Assembly (NCBI RefSeq): GCF_027622945.1
Contig: NZ_JAPZVQ010000006.1
Span: 142,603-206,602, forward strand
Length of the DNA stretch: 64,000 nucleotides
Source: Glycomyces lechevalierae
Lineage (GTDB): Bacteria; Actinomycetota; Actinomycetes; Mycobacteriales; Micromonosporaceae
Reading direction: 5' to 3'
The notes below the pieces were generated by a model. That model did not search any database. It was not told the DNA's origin and saw only the letters and a program-made list of their open reading frames with translations. Made by a program: the position numbers and the translations under genes. This document shows, one piece after another, positions 1-8,824 of this stretch (its first letter is position 1; every line of letters begins with the position of its first letter).

Positions 1-72
1 CCCCCCCCCCCGGGCGGGGGGCGCCGCCCCGGGGGGGGGGGGGGGGGGGGCCCGCCCCCCCCCCCCCCCCCG
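1..72. other. G/C homopolymer block at window edge
   Basis: The first 72 bases contain only G and C, in runs of up to about 20 identical bases, and ordinary sequence follows at once. No coding frame or clean hairpin explains it. Runs of this kind are typical of a low-quality contig end or a two-colour-chemistry poly-G artefact. It could also be a real GC-rich terminator beyond the permease stop at 95, but I favour an artefact. Confidence 0.6.
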
Positions 73-94
73 CCGGGTGTTGTGGAATCAAGCG

Positions 95-952
95 TTACTT
101 GCGGTTGTAGGCCCTGATCGTCAGGAATCCGAAGACCGCGATGAAACCGGCCGACCAGATCAGCGTCGTGGCGACGGAACCGGAGTCCACGTTCCCGTCG
201 AACAGGCCACGCACGCCGTCGACCAGCTGGCTGATCGGCGTGTTCTCGACGACCGGCTGCAGCCAGCCCGGCATCGTCGACGGGTCCACCATGATGTTCG
301 ACAGGAACGTCAGCGGGAACATGATCGACATCGAGATCGACATGACGGTCTTCTCCGACCGCGTGATCAGGCCCAGCCAGGTCCACAGCCACGAGAACGC
401 GAAGCAGAACACCAGCAGCAGCCCCACGCCCAGCAGCACGCCCGCCGCGCCGCCCTCGGGCCGGTAGCCCATCACCAGGCCCGTGCCGAACATGACCGCT
501 CCCGCTGCGGCGTAACGGAACACGTCCGCCAGCAGGTACCCGACCATCGGCGCGGCCCGCCAGATCGGCAGCGTCCGGAACCGGTCCGAGACGCCCTTGT
601 TGATGTCGATGTTCACGCTCATGCCCGTGTACATCGTGGTCATCACGATGCTCATCACCATGATCCCCGGCAGCAGGAACTGCAGGTAGTCGCCGGTGCC
701 GCCCGCGATCGCGCCGCCGAACAGGTACGTGAACATCAGCAGCATCATGATCGGGAACAGCAGGATGTCGAAGGCCTGCTCCGGCACGTGCTTGATCTTC
801 AGCATCGAGCGCCAGGCGAACGCCCGCGCGGAGGTGAACGCGCTCGGCGGCGCCGGGCGCTCCCCGGTCGCCAGCAGGCGCCGCAGGTGCTCCCGCTCGA
901 CCGGCGCCGGAGCGTCGGCATCGGACTTCGTCGTGGTCTGGGTGACGGTCAT
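95..952 (-). CDS. ABC-2 type exporter permease (DrrB-like)
   Basis: This 285-residue membrane protein is the permease half of a DrrAB-type ABC exporter. It has a soluble N-terminus of about 60 residues followed by six hydrophobic segments, as in the ABC-2 membrane family used for daunorubicin-type drugs or lipids. It lies 30 bp downstream of its ATPase on the same strand and is surely co-transcribed with it. The ATG at 952 is preceded by a purine-rich GGAAGGAAG stretch. Substrate cannot be inferred. Confidence in the class is high; a specific drug-resistance role is only a family analogy. Confidence 0.88.
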   Translation of the reverse strand: MTVTQTTTKSDADAPAPVEREHLRRLLATGERPAPPSAFTSARAFAWRSMLKIKHVPEQAFDILLFPIMMLLMFTYLFGGAIAGGTGDYLQFLLPGIMVMSIVMTTMYTGMSVNIDINKGVSDRFRTLPIWRAAPMVGYLLADVFRYAAAGAVMFGTGLVMGYRPEGGAAGVLLGVGLLLVFCFAFSWLWTWLGLITRSEKTVMSISMSIMFPLTFLSNIMVDPSTMPGWLQPVVENTPISQLVDGVRGLFDGNVDSGSVATTLIWSAGFIAVFGFLTIRAYNRK

Positions 953-982
953 GTGCTTCTTCCTTCCTTCGAGTCGTGGGAG

Positions 983-1942
983 CTAGGCGTCGACGCGGCC
1001 GGTGAGCGCGAGGAACACCTCGTCGAGGCTCGGCTGGCCGAGCGAGAAGTCGTCCACGAGGACGCCCGCGCGGGCCAGCTCGCCGAGCGCGTGCGAACCC
1101 TGCACGGCCGTGTCCTGCCCCGGGGCCAGGCGCGCGGTGAGCGCCACCGGGTCGTCGTCGAGCGCGACCTCCCCGGCCAGCGCCTCCACGAGGACCTGCC
1201 GCGCGTGGTCGCGCTGGTCGGCGTGGTGCAGCCGCACCCGGATCGAGCCCGCGCCCACCGAGGACTTGAGCTGGCCGGGCGTGCCCTCGGCGATGACCCT
1301 GCCGGTGTCGATGACCGCGATGCGGCTCGCCAACTGGTCCGCCTCCTCGAGGTACTGGGTCGTGAGCAGCACCGTGGTGCCCTCGCCGACGATCGTGCGC
1401 ACCACGTCCCACACCTGGTTGCGGCTGCGCGGGTCCAGGCCCGTCGTCGGCTCGTCCAGGAAGAGGAGCTTCGGGGTGACGATGATCGACGCGGCGATGT
1501 CCAGGCGCCGGCGCATGCCGCCGGAGTAGGCCTTGACCTGCTTGCCGCCCGCGTTGCTCAATCCGAACGCCTCCAGCAGGTCCCCAGCGCGGTCGCGCGA
1601 CGCCGGCTTCGCGTACCCGTACAGCCGCGAGAGGAGCACCAGGTTCTCGAACCCGGTCAGATCCTCGTCCAGCGACGCGTACTGGCCGGTCAGGCTCACC
1701 TGGGACCGCACCGAGGCGGCGTCACCCACGAGGTCGCGGCCGAACACGGTCGCGCTCCCCGCGTCCGGACGCAGCAGGGTGGCCAGCATCCGAACCGTGG
1801 TGGTCTTCCCGGCCCCGTTCGGGCCGAGCACGCCGTACACCGTGCCCGCCGGGACCTCCAGGTCCACGCCGTCCACGGCCTTGACGTCCTTGAAGTGCTT
1901 GACGAGCCCTTCGGCTCGGATCGCGAGTTCGCGCTGCGACAT
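983..1942 (-). CDS. ABC exporter ATP-binding protein (DrrA-like)
   Basis: ATPase partner of the permease at 95-952, 319 residues from the chosen start. It shows Walker A (GPNGAGKTT), the signature [10 protein letters not shown], Walker B followed by [11 protein letters not shown], and a C-terminal extension ending in a conserved FLALTGR-type motif as in DrrA. The frame is open to 1972, but the ATG at 1942 sits directly behind AAAGGAGG, a near-perfect ribosome site, so the first ten residues of the longer frame are discarded. It energises export of an unknown hydrophobic substrate. Confidence 0.92.
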   Translation of the reverse strand: MSQRELAIRAEGLVKHFKDVKAVDGVDLEVPAGTVYGVLGPNGAGKTTTVRMLATLLRPDAGSATVFGRDLVGDAASVRSQVSLTGQYASLDEDLTGFENLVLLSRLYGYAKPASRDRAGDLLEAFGLSNAGGKQVKAYSGGMRRRLDIAASIIVTPKLLFLDEPTTGLDPRSRNQVWDVVRTIVGEGTTVLLTTQYLEEADQLASRIAVIDTGRVIAEGTPGQLKSSVGAGSIRVRLHHADQRDHARQVLVEALAGEVALDDDPVALTARLAPGQDTAVQGSHALGELARAGVLVDDFSLGQPSLDEVFLALTGRVDA

Positions 1943-1997
1943 GTCCGCCTCCTTTAGGTCAGCTGCTCTCACCCAGAAGGCGCTACGGACACGCCAC

Positions 1998-2028
1998 GGC
2001 CCCCGCTACATCCGATGTAGCGGGGGCC
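1998..2028 (-). terminator. Hairpin terminator after the P-type ATPase gene
   Basis: A perfect inverted repeat with 15-base arms (GGCCCCCGCTACATC and its complement) around a single central base lies 11 bp past the stop at 2039 and upstream of the ABC exporter start at 1942. It should end the ATPase transcript and insulate the exporter operon. There is no long U-tract, as is usual in GC-rich actinobacteria. Confidence 0.75.
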
Positions 2029-2038
2029 GAAACAATGG

Positions 2039-4441
2039 TCAGTCCTTGAGGTGCTTGGGCCGCACGACCAGCCAGAACAGCAGCGCCGCCACACCCGAGC
2101 CGACGCCGATCGCCGCCACCGTGGTGTTCCACACGCCCGGCAGCTCCAGCTCGTAGAAGTCCGCGAGCGGCGGGATCGACACCACGGCCACGAACGACGC
2201 CGCGCAGACCCCGACCAGCAGGAACTTCCACCACACGTACGGGCGCGCCACGATCGCGAGCGCCGTCAGCGCCAGGCAGAACAGCGTGATCGCCGCGGTC
2301 GTCTGCGGCAGTTGCGAATCGGTGCCGTCGTGCGCGAGCGACAGCAGGTACACGATGAACGTCGGCACCGCGCAGCAGATCCCGGCCGGGATCGCGAACT
2401 TGAGCACGCGCCGCACGAAGTTCGGCTTGGCCCGCTCGAACGTGGGCGCGAGCGCCAGGAAGAACGCCGGGAGCCCGATCGTGAACAGGTTGATCAGCGA
2501 CTGGTGGATCGGCAGGAACGGGTACGGCAGCGGGTCGTTGCCCAGCATCCACGCCGAGATCGCGCCCACGGCGATGAACAGCGCCAGCGAGATCGCGTAC
2601 ACGGTCTTCGTGAGGAACAGGTTCGAGACCCGGCCGATGTTGCCGAGCACGCGGCGGCCCTCGTCGACCACGTGCGGGAGTGTCGCGAACTCGTCGTCGA
2701 GCAGCACCACCTGCGCGACCGAGCGCGCCGCCGCCGAACCCGAGCCCATGGCGATGCCGAGGTCGGCGTCCTTGAGTGCGAGCACGTCGTTGACGCCGTC
2801 GCCGGTCATCGCGACCGTGTGGCCGCGCGACTGGAGCGCCTTCACGAACGCCTGCTTCTGGTGCGGCTTCACCCGGCCGAAGATCGTGGCCCGCTCGAGC
2901 AGGTCCGCGAGCTCCTCGGGGTCCTCGGGCAGGCGGCGCGCGTCGACCGTGTCGGCCGCGCCGTCCACGCCGAGCTGCGCGGCGACGGCGCCGACGGCGG
3001 CGGGGGAGTCGCCCGAGATGATCTTGACCTTGACGCCCTGCTCCTTGAAGTAGGCGAGGGTCGCGGCGGCCGTGCCGCGCAGGCGCTGGCGCAGGACGAC
3101 GAGCGCCTGCGGCTTGACGCCGGTGACGCCGCCCGTGGTGGACGCGGACTCGGCGGTGACGAGCGCGAGCACCCGCAGGCCCTGGGCGGCGAGCACGTCC
3201 GCTTCGAGGGCCACGGGGTCGCCGTGCTCGAGGAGGATGTCCGGCGCGCCGAGGAGCCAGGTGCCGTTGTCGGTGAAGCGGGTGCCGCTCCATTTGCGAG
3301 CGGAGGAGAACGGCATGACGTCGATGACGCGCCAGCTCGGGTCGGCGACGCCGCGCTCCTCGAGGTGCGCGGCGACGGCCTGCATGGTCGGGTTCGGGCT
3401 GTCGTCGGCGGCCCGGAGCGCGGCGAGCGCGACCCACACGGCCGCGTTGTCCGAGCCGTTGATCGGCCGGATCTCGTCGACGTCCATGCCGCCCTCGGTG
3501 AGGGTGCCGGTCTTGTCGAGGCACAGCACGTCGGTGCGGGCGAGCCCTTCGATGGCGGGCAGTTCCTGGACGAGGACGTGGCGGGCGCCGAGGCGGATGA
3601 CGCCCACGGCGAACGCGACGGAGGTGAGGAGCACGAGGCCCTCGGGGATCATCGGCACGATGCCGGCGACGGTGCGGACGATGATCTGGCGCCAGTTGGC
3701 GGCGTCGGCGAGCTGGCTGATGATGAGCAGCAGCGCGATCGGGACGATGAGCCAGTTGATGAGCTTGATGAAGCGGTTGATGCCCTCGCGCAGCTCCGAG
3801 CGGGCCAGCGCGAACTTGCTGGCCTCTTCGACGAGCTTGGCGGCGTAGGAGTCCGCGCCGATCTGCTCGGCCCGGAAGAGCCCGGTGCCGGCGACGGCGA
3901 ACGAGCCGGAGCGGACCTCGTCGCCGGGGGCCTTCGCGACCGGGTCGGCCTCGCCGGTGAGCAGGGACTCGTCGATCTCGAGGTTGCGGGATTCGACGAC
4001 GGGCCCGTCGACGACGATGCGGTCGCCCGGCTCGACGTAGACGAGGTCGTCGCGGACGATGCGGGCCGGGTCGATCTCCTGGACCTCGCCGTCGCGCAGG
4101 ACCTTCGCGTTCGACCGGTTCATCAGCGAGAGCTTGTCGAGGGTGCGCTTGGCGCGCAGTTCCTGGATCGTGCCGATGGCGATGTTGGCGATGATGACGC
4201 CCGCGAAGAGGCCCTGCTTCAGGCCCTCGAGGAAGCCTTCCTCTACTGCGGTGAAGCCGATCGCGATCGCGGCGAGCACGGCGATCACGGCGTTCAGGGG
4301 CGTGAAGAAGTTCGCGCGGAGAATCGCGGAGAGCGGTCGACTGGTGTGGCGCTTCGCCTCGTTGACGGCTCCGGCCTCGACGCGTTCGGCCACCTCGGCG
4401 GCAGTCAGGCCGCGGTCACCTGCCAGCATGGGTGTTGTCAC
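2039..4441 (-). CDS. ctpE: Cation-transporting P-type ATPase, CtpE-like
   Basis: An 800-residue P-type ATPase that resembles mycobacterial CtpE throughout, a family linked to calcium uptake. It has the actuator LLTGEADP motif near residue 160, the phosphorylation motif DKTGTLT near 308, the hinge MTGDGVNDVLALKDADLG near 550, and paired membrane helices at residues 40-95, 225-280 and from about 610 to the C-terminus. There is no N-terminal heavy-metal CxxC domain. The start is GTG at 4441; ATG at 4429 is an alternative and neither has a strong ribosome site. It is a single-gene unit ending at the hairpin 1998-2028. The ion is inferred from family resemblance only. Confidence 0.88.
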   Translation of the reverse strand: MTTPMLAGDRGLTAAEVAERVEAGAVNEAKRHTSRPLSAILRANFFTPLNAVIAVLAAIAIGFTAVEEGFLEGLKQGLFAGVIIANIAIGTIQELRAKRTLDKLSLMNRSNAKVLRDGEVQEIDPARIVRDDLVYVEPGDRIVVDGPVVESRNLEIDESLLTGEADPVAKAPGDEVRSGSFAVAGTGLFRAEQIGADSYAAKLVEEASKFALARSELREGINRFIKLINWLIVPIALLLIISQLADAANWRQIIVRTVAGIVPMIPEGLVLLTSVAFAVGVIRLGARHVLVQELPAIEGLARTDVLCLDKTGTLTEGGMDVDEIRPINGSDNAAVWVALAALRAADDSPNPTMQAVAAHLEERGVADPSWRVIDVMPFSSARKWSGTRFTDNGTWLLGAPDILLEHGDPVALEADVLAAQGLRVLALVTAESASTTGGVTGVKPQALVVLRQRLRGTAAATLAYFKEQGVKVKIISGDSPAAVGAVAAQLGVDGAADTVDARRLPEDPEELADLLERATIFGRVKPHQKQAFVKALQSRGHTVAMTGDGVNDVLALKDADLGIAMGSGSAAARSVAQVVLLDDEFATLPHVVDEGRRVLGNIGRVSNLFLTKTVYAISLALFIAVGAISAWMLGNDPLPYPFLPIHQSLINLFTIGLPAFFLALAPTFERAKPNFVRRVLKFAIPAGICCAVPTFIVYLLSLAHDGTDSQLPQTTAAITLFCLALTALAIVARPYVWWKFLLVGVCAASFVAVVSIPPLADFYELELPGVWNTTVAAIGVGSGVAALLFWLVVRPKHLKD

Positions 4442-4554
4442 GTCGACAGCTTATGCGACAGCCGCCCTGATTTATCACCGCAGAAGGACCGAAGCCCCGA
4501 TTCGCGCCTCGGTCCTTCGGCCGAGGAGACGCGGCCCGCACGCGCCTTATCCGA

Positions 4555-4585
4555 TTGCGGCCCCATAGGGCCCGACCTCTAGAAT
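4555..4585 (+). promoter_or_regulatory. Probable proS promoter, leaderless
   Basis: TTGCGG (4555-4560) and TAGAAT (4580-4585) are separated by 19 bp. The -10 ends eight bases before the proS ATG at 4594, so transcription should begin at or within a few bases of the start codon. No Shine-Dalgarno sequence is present, consistent with a leaderless mRNA. Confidence 0.5.
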
Positions 4586-4593
4586 CGCTGATT

Positions 4594-6000
4594 ATGGCCA
4601 ATGTACTCACACCGCAGGGCGAGGACTTCCCTCGCTGGTACCAGGACGTCATCGCCAAGGCCCAGCTGGCCGAGAACGGCCCGGCGAAGGGCTCGCAGGT
4701 GATCCGACCGACCGGTTTCGCCCTGTGGGAGCGCATGGTCGACGAGATGGACGCCCGCATCAAGGAGACCGGCACGGAGAACGCGTCGTTCCCCCTGCTC
4801 ATCCCCGAGTCCTACTTCACCCGCGAGGCCGACCACGTCGAGGGCTTCGCCCCCGAGCTGTGGATGGTCACCCACGGCGGCGGCAAGGAGCTCGAGGAGA
4901 AGCTGGCGATCCGGCCCACCTCCGAGACCATCATCGGCGAGTACATGTCGAAGTGGGTCAACTCCTACCGCGACCTGCCCCTCCAGCTCAACCAGTGGTG
5001 CAACGTCATGCGCTACGAGCTGCGCACCCGCCTGTTCCTGCGCTCCTCGGAGTTCCTCTGGCAGGAGGGCCACACGGTCCACGACTCCTATGAGGACGCC
5101 CACGCGTTCACCCTGCGCATCCTCCACGAGGTCTACGCCGACTTCATGGAGAACGTGCTGGCGCTGCCGGTGCTGCGCGGCATCAAGACCGAGGCCCAGC
5201 GCTTCGCCGGGGCCCTCAACACCTTCGCGGTCGAGGCCCTGATGCGCGACGGCAAGGCGCTCCAGATGGGCACCTCGCACGAGCTCGGCCAGAAGTTCGC
5301 GAAGGCCTTCGACATCCAGTTCCAGGGCAAGGACGGCAAGCAGGCCTTCGGCTGGACCACCTCCTGGGGCACCTCGACCCGCATGGTCGGCGGCCTCATC
5401 ATGGGCCACGGCGACGACGCGGGCCTCCGCGTGCCGCCGAAGCTCGCGCCCGTGCAGGCCCTCGTCATGGTCGTCAAGGACACCGACGAGGTCCAAGCCG
5501 CCGCGCGCAAGGTCTACGACGAGCTCAAGGACGACGGCGTGCGCGTCAAGCTCGACGACCGCGGCGACGTGGCCTTCGGCCGCCGCGCCGTCGACGCCGA
5601 GCTCAAGGGCTACCCCGTGCGCATCGAGATCGGCCCCCGCGACCTCAAGAACGGCGAGGCGACCATCGCCAACCGCGTCGAGGGCACGAAGCAGACCGTC
5701 CCGATCGGGATGCTCGCCGAGGCCGTCGCCGCCGCCCTCCAGGAGGCCCAGGACCAGCTCTGGGACGAGGCCGTGGCCTTCCGCGAGGAGCACACCGTCG
5801 ACACCTCCACGGTCGAAGAGGCGATCGAAGCCGCCCAGACCGGTTACGCCCGCCTCCCCTGGGACGCCTGCGGCCTCGAGGGCGAGGCGAAGGCCGGCGA
5901 GTCCGCGGTGTTCGTGCGCGTGCTCCAACGCGAGGACGGCTCGGTCCCGGACTCCCTGGATGAGTCCGGTCTCATCGCCTACCTCGCCCGTCAGTACTAG
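4594..6000 (+). CDS. proS: Prolyl-tRNA synthetase, archaeal/eukaryotic-like type
   Basis: Charges tRNA-Pro with proline in the cytoplasm. At 468 residues it is the short form without the ~180-residue editing insertion of the bacterial (E. coli) type. Class II motifs are visible: a motif 2 region RTRLFLRSSEFLWQEGHT near residues 145-165 and a motif 3 region with GGLIMGHGDDAGLRVP near 265-285. The chain ends in tyrosine; a C-terminal Tyr is a hallmark of the archaeal/eukaryotic-like class. The frame is open upstream to 4555, but the ATG at 4594 begins the conserved MANVLTPQGEDFPRWY start and sits next to a -10 box. Confidence 0.95.
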   Translation: MANVLTPQGEDFPRWYQDVIAKAQLAENGPAKGSQVIRPTGFALWERMVDEMDARIKETGTENASFPLLIPESYFTREADHVEGFAPELWMVTHGGGKELEEKLAIRPTSETIIGEYMSKWVNSYRDLPLQLNQWCNVMRYELRTRLFLRSSEFLWQEGHTVHDSYEDAHAFTLRILHEVYADFMENVLALPVLRGIKTEAQRFAGALNTFAVEALMRDGKALQMGTSHELGQKFAKAFDIQFQGKDGKQAFGWTTSWGTSTRMVGGLIMGHGDDAGLRVPPKLAPVQALVMVVKDTDEVQAAARKVYDELKDDGVRVKLDDRGDVAFGRRAVDAELKGYPVRIEIGPRDLKNGEATIANRVEGTKQTVPIGMLAEAVAAALQEAQDQLWDEAVAFREEHTVDTSTVEEAIEAAQTGYARLPWDACGLEGEAKAGESAVFVRVLQREDGSVPDSLDESGLIAYLARQY

Positions 6001-6161
6001 GCACCTGGTGCGCTAGACTCGGTCGCTGTACATGAGCTTTGGGACGGAAGCCCTCTCAACTACCGTGACGCAAGGCCAAGTTTCAGCGCGAGCGAAATCC
6101 GGAGTAATTCCCCTGGACGTCGTGCGCGCTAACGTGATCCTTACTACAGGAGTAACAAAAC

Positions 6162-6647
6162 GTGGCAGTTAAGATTCGCCTCACGCGAATGGGGAAGATC
6201 CGTACTCCCCAGTACCGTATCGTCATCGCCGACTCGCGCGTCAAGCGCGACGGCAAGGTGATCGAGAACGTCGGGATCTACCACCCGAAGGAGAACCCGT
6301 CCCGGATCGAGGTCAAGTCCGACCGCATCCAGCACTGGCTCTCGGTGGGCGCCCAGCCGTCCGACACCGTCAAGGCCATCCTCCGCAAGACCGGCGACTG
6401 GCAGCAGTTCAAGGGCCTGCCGGCCCCGGCTCCGCTGAAGGTCGCCGAGCCCAAGCCGGAGAAGGAATCCCTGTACGTGGCCGCCCTCAAGGAGTCGGGT
6501 ATCGACCCCTCGAAGGCGTACGTCTCGGAAGAGGCCGCCAAGGCCGCGCCGAAGTCGAAGAAGTCCGCCGCCAAGGCCGACGAATCGGCTAAGACTGAAG
6601 AGGTCGAGGCCGCTGCCGACGAGGCCTCTGAGACCAAAGGGGAGTAA
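6162..6647 (+). CDS. rpsP: 30S ribosomal protein S16
   Basis: Small-subunit ribosomal protein; the first ~85 residues ([19 protein letters not shown] onward) are canonical S16. At 161 residues it is longer than the usual 80-90 because of an Ala/Lys/Glu-rich C-terminal tail, as is common in actinobacteria. It starts at GTG 6162 behind AGGAG (6149-6153). A TAGACT hexamer at 6014-6019 could be the -10 element, leaving a leader of roughly 140 nt. It heads the conserved rpsP-khpA-rimM-trmD-rplS cluster. Confidence 0.97.
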   Translation: MAVKIRLTRMGKIRTPQYRIVIADSRVKRDGKVIENVGIYHPKENPSRIEVKSDRIQHWLSVGAQPSDTVKAILRKTGDWQQFKGLPAPAPLKVAEPKPEKESLYVAALKESGIDPSKAYVSEEAAKAAPKSKKSAAKADESAKTEEVEAAADEASETKGE

Positions 6648-6649
6648 TC

Positions 6650-6880
6650 GTGCTGCGACCGGCGCTTGAACACCTTGTCAAAGGCATCGTCGACAATCCT
6701 GACGACGTCCGTGTCCGTCTGGTCGATTCCCGCCGCGGCAAGCGGCTCGAGGTCCGGGTCAACCCGGACGACCTCGGGACCGTGATCGGCCGCGGGGGTC
6801 GCACCGTCAACGCGCTGCGCCAGGTCATCGGCTCGATCGGCGGCAAAGGCATTCGTGTCGAGGTCGTCGATTCCTACTGA
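6650..6880 (+). CDS. khpA: KH-domain RNA-binding protein KhpA
   Basis: A 76-residue single KH-domain protein with the RNA-contacting GRGGRTVN loop (GxxG type) at about residues 45-52. KhpA binds RNA, usually with KhpB, and is always found between rpsP and rimM. It starts at GTG only two bases after the rpsP stop, so translation is probably coupled. A strong hairpin follows immediately. Confidence 0.95.
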   Translation: MLRPALEHLVKGIVDNPDDVRVRLVDSRRGKRLEVRVNPDDLGTVIGRGGRTVNALRQVIGSIGGKGIRVEVVDSY

Positions 6881-6886
6881 GTCTTT

Positions 6887-6922
6887 CGGAACGGCCCCGA
6901 GGTTCTCCTCGGGGCCGTTCCG
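6887..6922 (+). terminator. Strong hairpin between khpA and rimM
   Basis: A perfect 16-bp stem (CGGAACGGCCCCGAGG, loop TTCT, then the complement) begins six bases after the khpA stop. It should terminate or strongly attenuate the rpsP-khpA message, so rimM-trmD-rplS may rely on its own promoter or on read-through. No poly-T tract follows. Confidence 0.75.
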
Positions 6923-6958
6923 GTGTTCTACTCTGCTGTTCTTAAAGAGGGATTTCTC

Positions 6959-7477
6959 TTGTCACAAGTGGTGGTCGGCCGGATCGTGCGCCCGCACGGG
7001 CTGCGCGGCGAGGTCGTCGTCGAGGTCCGCACCGACGATCCCGAACTGCGCTTCCAGCCCGGCGTCGAGTACCAGACCAAGGGCGGCCAGCTCAAGGGCG
7101 CGCCGCTCAAGGCCGTCACAGTGCGCTGGCACCAGGGCCGGCCGATGATCGGCTTCGAGGGCCACTCGGACCGCAACGCCTCCGAGCTGCTGCGCGGCGT
7201 CCTGCTCAGCGTCGAGGTCGACGAGGAGGAGCTGGTCGCGGAAGAGGACGAGGTCCACGACACGCTGCTCATGGGCCTCACCGTCGTCGACAAGGAAGCG
7301 GGGGAGGTCGGCACCGTCAGCCGCATCGACCACGGCGCCGCCTACGAGACCCTCGTCGTCAAGCGCAAGGGCCAGACGCCGGCGCTCATCCCGTTCGTGG
7401 CCGACATGGTCGTCGAGGTCGACCTCGAAGCCGGGGTCATCAACGTGGACCTGCCGCCGGGCCTGCTGGAGCTGTAA
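6959..7477 (+). CDS. rimM: Ribosome maturation factor RimM
   Basis: 16S rRNA processing factor that assists 30S head assembly. It is 172 residues with an N-terminal beta-barrel ([20 protein letters not shown], the diagnostic motif) and a C-terminal PRC-barrel (LLMGLTVVD to [13 protein letters not shown]). The start chosen is TTG at 6959 behind AGAGG. The frame also has a GTG at 6923, but that would add 12 non-conserved residues and places the start inside the preceding terminator stem. The stop overlaps the trmD ATG. Confidence 0.93.
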   Translation: MSQVVVGRIVRPHGLRGEVVVEVRTDDPELRFQPGVEYQTKGGQLKGAPLKAVTVRWHQGRPMIGFEGHSDRNASELLRGVLLSVEVDEEELVAEEDEVHDTLLMGLTVVDKEAGEVGTVSRIDHGAAYETLVVKRKGQTPALIPFVADMVVEVDLEAGVINVDLPPGLLEL

Positions 7478-8247
7478 TGAAGATCGACGTCGTCACGGTC
7501 TTCCCCGAATACCTGCAGCCGCTGGACCTCTCGCTCATCGGCCGCGCCCGCGAGCGCGGGATGCTCGACCTCAACGTCCACGACCTGCGCCGCTGGACCC
7601 ACGACGTGCACCACTCGGTGGACGGCGCGCCCGCCGGCGGCGGGGCCGGGATGGTCATGAAGCCGCAGCCGTGGGGCGAGTGCTTCGACGAGCTCATCCC
7701 AGGCGAGGCGAAGCCGCGCCTGCTCGTGACGAGTCCCGCCGGGCGGCCCTTCACGCAGGCCATGGCGCACGAGCTGGCGGCCGAGCCCTGGCTCATGTTC
7801 GCTTGCGGCCGTTACGAAGGCATCGACCAGCGGGTGGTCGACTACGCGGCCGAGCGCATGGAGGTCACCGAGGTCTCCATCGGCGACTACGTGCTCTTCG
7901 GCGGCGAGGTCGCGGTCCTCGCGATCATCGAGGCCGTCACGCGGCTCGTGCCGGGCGTCCTCGGCAATGCCGCGTCGCTCGACGACGAGTCGCACAACGC
8001 CGGGGTCCTGGAGGCCCCCGCGTACACGCGCCCGGCCGAATGGCGCGGCCACGAGATCCCGCCCGTCCTCCTCTCGGGGGACCACGGCAAGGTCGACCGC
8101 TGGCGGCGTGAGCAGGCACTCCTGCGCACGGCGCAGGCCCGCCCGGATTTGCTGGAGCGGCTCGACCCGGGTAGCCTCGACAAACGTGACCGGCTCCTCC
8201 TCGAAGGGGCCGGGTTCAGCCTGCCCGGACCGGGTGTGGCAGAGTAG
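7477..8247 (+). CDS. trmD: tRNA (guanine-N1)-methyltransferase TrmD
   Basis: SpoU-type trefoil-knot methylase that makes m1G37 in tRNA using S-adenosylmethionine. It is 256 residues. Visible family motifs are [12 protein letters not shown] at the start, the knot segment [26 protein letters not shown], and the proline/arginine-rich [17 protein letters not shown]. The ATG overlaps the rimM TAA by one base (TAATG), indicating coupled translation. Family position and order before rplS are the usual ones. Confidence 0.97.
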   Translation: MKIDVVTVFPEYLQPLDLSLIGRARERGMLDLNVHDLRRWTHDVHHSVDGAPAGGGAGMVMKPQPWGECFDELIPGEAKPRLLVTSPAGRPFTQAMAHELAAEPWLMFACGRYEGIDQRVVDYAAERMEVTEVSIGDYVLFGGEVAVLAIIEAVTRLVPGVLGNAASLDDESHNAGVLEAPAYTRPAEWRGHEIPPVLLSGDHGKVDRWRREQALLRTAQARPDLLERLDPGSLDKRDRLLLEGAGFSLPGPGVAE

Positions 8248-8333
8248 GTGAGTTCCCGTGACGTGCCGTTCGTTCAAGCGGTACCTCTCCCGGTAGAACT
8301 TCTGAGCGTTACCAACCTAGAGGACCCAAACCA

Positions 8334-8681
8334 ATGAACATTCTGGATGAGCTGAACGCCGCCTCCATGCGCGCCGACGTGCCGGACTTCCGTCCCGGCG
8401 ACACCGTCAAGGTGAACGTCCGAGTCCAGGAAGGCTCCCGGTCCCGTGTCCAGGTGTTCCAGGGCGTCGTCATTCGCCGCCACGGCGCCGGCCTCGGCGA
8501 GACCTTCACGGTCCGCAAGCTGAGCTACGGCATCGGCGTCGAGCGCACCTTCCCGGTGCACGGCCCCATGGTCGACTCGATCGAGATCGCCATGCGAGGC
8601 AAGGTCCGCCGCGCGAAGCTGTACTACCTGCGCGACCGCAAGGGCAAGGCCGCCAAGATCAAGGAGAAGCGCGAACTCTAA
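8334..8681 (+). CDS. rplS: 50S ribosomal protein L19
   Basis: A 115-residue large-subunit protein at the subunit interface, full length. The family signature is obvious: [42 protein letters not shown] and a basic C-terminus ([19 protein letters not shown]). It starts at ATG 8334 behind GAGGA. The 86-bp gap after trmD may hold a promoter. It is followed by an efficient intrinsic terminator. Confidence 0.98.
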   Translation: MNILDELNAASMRADVPDFRPGDTVKVNVRVQEGSRSRVQVFQGVVIRRHGAGLGETFTVRKLSYGIGVERTFPVHGPMVDSIEIAMRGKVRRAKLYYLRDRKGKAAKIKEKREL

Positions 8682-8701
8682 ACCGCGCAACGAGTCTCCG
8701 A

Positions 8702-8729
8702 AAGACCCCGGGCATCGCCCGGGGTTTTT
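8702..8729 (+). terminator. Intrinsic terminator after rplS
   Basis: Eight-bp GC stem (CCCCGGGC, loop ATC, GCCCGGGG) flanked by AAAGA and followed by five T residues. A classical rho-independent terminator 20 bp after the rplS stop. Confidence 0.9.
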
Positions 8730-8739
8730 CGCTGCCCCC

Positions 8740-8800
8740 GCACTCGGCGAAGCTTGCGAGCCGGGCAGGAGCACTCGGCGAAGCTTGCGAGCCGAGCAGG
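8740..8800. repeat. Tandem pair of 30-bp GAAGCTTGCGAGCC repeats
   Basis: Two near-identical 30-bp copies (8740-8769 and 8771-8800; one mismatch) with core GGCGAAGCTTGCGAGCC. The same core, on the opposite strand and slightly diverged, occurs three times at 35820-35903, and a single diverged copy lies at 18736-18752. This looks like a dispersed intergenic repeat family. Function unknown. Confidence 0.75.
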
Positions 8801-8824
8801 GGCACGGTCGGATACCCTCGGCAC

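Noticed and set aside
77..1957. 626-codon plus-strand ORF opposite the DrrAB-type genes
   Set aside because: It is the GC-driven antisense shadow of the ABC permease and ATPase; its product is low-complexity Arg/His/Gln without motif, and it lacks a ribosome site.
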